From positions 930,001 through 994,000 of the forward strand of contig NZ_CP139419.1 of the NCBI RefSeq assembly GCF_034134805.1: a stretch of DNA of 64,000 nt, written 5' to 3'. Of the stretch, positions 63,662-64,000 are shown in pieces; position 1 is the first letter of the stretch, and every line of letters begins with the position of its first letter. Source of the stretch: Streptococcus sp. S5. Its GTDB lineage: Bacteria; Bacillota; Bacilli; Lactobacillales; Streptococcaceae. Position numbers and translations under genes: made by a program. The notes under the pieces are model-generated. The model searched no databases and had not been told where the DNA came from. It worked only from the letters and a program-made list of their open reading frames with translations.

Positions 63662-64000
63662 GTGAAAAATAGAATTCATTACATTACAAAACTTGAATTG
63701 AAAGATCGATTGCCTTTCAGTGGCTTTGTAGCAATTTTTGATGGGAAGCAGATCCAAAACAAAGAAGAGCTATTTCATTTTTTTGAAAAAATTGTCGGCC
63801 TTCCCGATGCGAATAATTGGTCGTCTATTACGGATTGGCTAACGGACCTCTCATGGATAAAAGCTGAAGAATACAGCTTTATTTTTGAAAATTATGATAG
63901 TTTCTTAAAAGATGACTTATCTTCTAAAGTCTTATTTTTAGAAATTTTGGAAGAAGATGTTCTTCCTTGGTGGGAAAGTGATGTTGAAAAACATGTTGTT
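63662..64000 (+). CDS. Barstar-family protein (3' end outside the window)
   Basis: The frame opens at GTG 63662, nine bases after a GAGAGG site, and is open to the window end (113 residues). An ATG at 63654 is out of frame and stops at once. VAIFDGKQIQNKEELFHFFEKIVGLPDANNWSSITDWLTDL is the barstar-type fold core (strand, then a helix-loop with GLPD and W). It continues with FIFENYDSFL and LFLEILEEDVLPWW. Barstar-family proteins bind and block secreted or delivered ribonucleases. No RNase toxin is visible within the window. The frame is also open upstream to 63551 (TTG 63554), so the start is uncertain. Confidence 0.7.
   Translation, partial: MKNRIHYITKLELKDRLPFSGFVAIFDGKQIQNKEELFHFFEKIVGLPDANNWSSITDWLTDLSWIKAEEYSFIFENYDSFLKDDLSSKVLFLEILEEDVLPWWESDVEKHVV

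Overview
The window is chromosomal DNA of a viridans-group (oral) Streptococcus. The evidence is the housekeeping gene content (recJ, apt, dnaX, udk, birA), the streptococcal vex-vncRS and msm/raf loci, choline-binding-type surface repeats, an LPKTG sortase signal, and many extended -10 promoters of the form TGGTATAAT. I cannot name the species. I see no rRNA, tRNA, CRISPR array or complete insertion sequence.

Layout. 1-5.8 kb: the 3' part of recJ, followed by a type VII secretion effector module. The module consists of two small LXG-partner genes (lapC1/lapC2-like), a TelC-like LXG toxin, and two TipC-family immunity genes that bracket it as direct repeats, each with the same terminator. 5.8-14.2 kb: housekeeping and metabolic genes (apt, metA, dnaD, a membrane-anchored phosphodiesterase, add, a YghU-type glutathione transferase, trmK, a Nif3-like gene, a DadA-like oxidase). 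14.4-17.1 kb: rfbA-rfbC-rfbB for dTDP-rhamnose precursors. 17.2-24.3 kb: a tandem pair of unrecognised single-pass membrane proteins, udk, a YoaK-family membrane protein, a free-methionine-sulfoxide reductase, dnaX and a DUF3272 protein.

24.3-31.9 kb: a YesMN-type two-component system divergent from a CUT1-type ABC importer (two permeases, a lipoprotein and a YesL-like protein), probably for an oligosaccharide. 32-37.4 kb: vex1-vex2-vex3-vncR-vncS. 37.4-42.2 kb: a patchy accessory stretch with a BCCT osmolyte transporter, an IS30-family transposase stub, a two-helix ion channel, an orphan gene fragment and an FtsX-type ABC exporter. 42.6-45.6 kb: two tandem repeat-only choline/glucan-binding-type surface proteins, each with its own promoter, cre site and terminator, then a doubly broken pseudogene.

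45.7-62.1 kb: birA, then a galactoside-use region. It holds galR, an AraC regulator (msmR/rafR-like), aga, msmEFG, gtfA, a sortase-anchored GH3 hexosaminidase and galK-galT-galE. Alpha-galactosides would be imported by MsmEFG with an ATPase encoded elsewhere. Aga would split off galactose for the Leloir enzymes, and GtfA would phosphorolyse the remaining sucrose. Cre sites and shared TTTTACTAAA half-sites suggest joint control by CcpA and GalR. 62.2-64 kb: a DUF1307 lipoprotein, a small membrane protein, a gene remnant and the start of a barstar-family immunity gene.

Scattered between the genes are three kinds of structured repeat: a 170-bp repeat (four copies), a hairpin-rich element with covarying stems (two clear copies, one diverged), and a second element (two copies, one nested inside the first kind).
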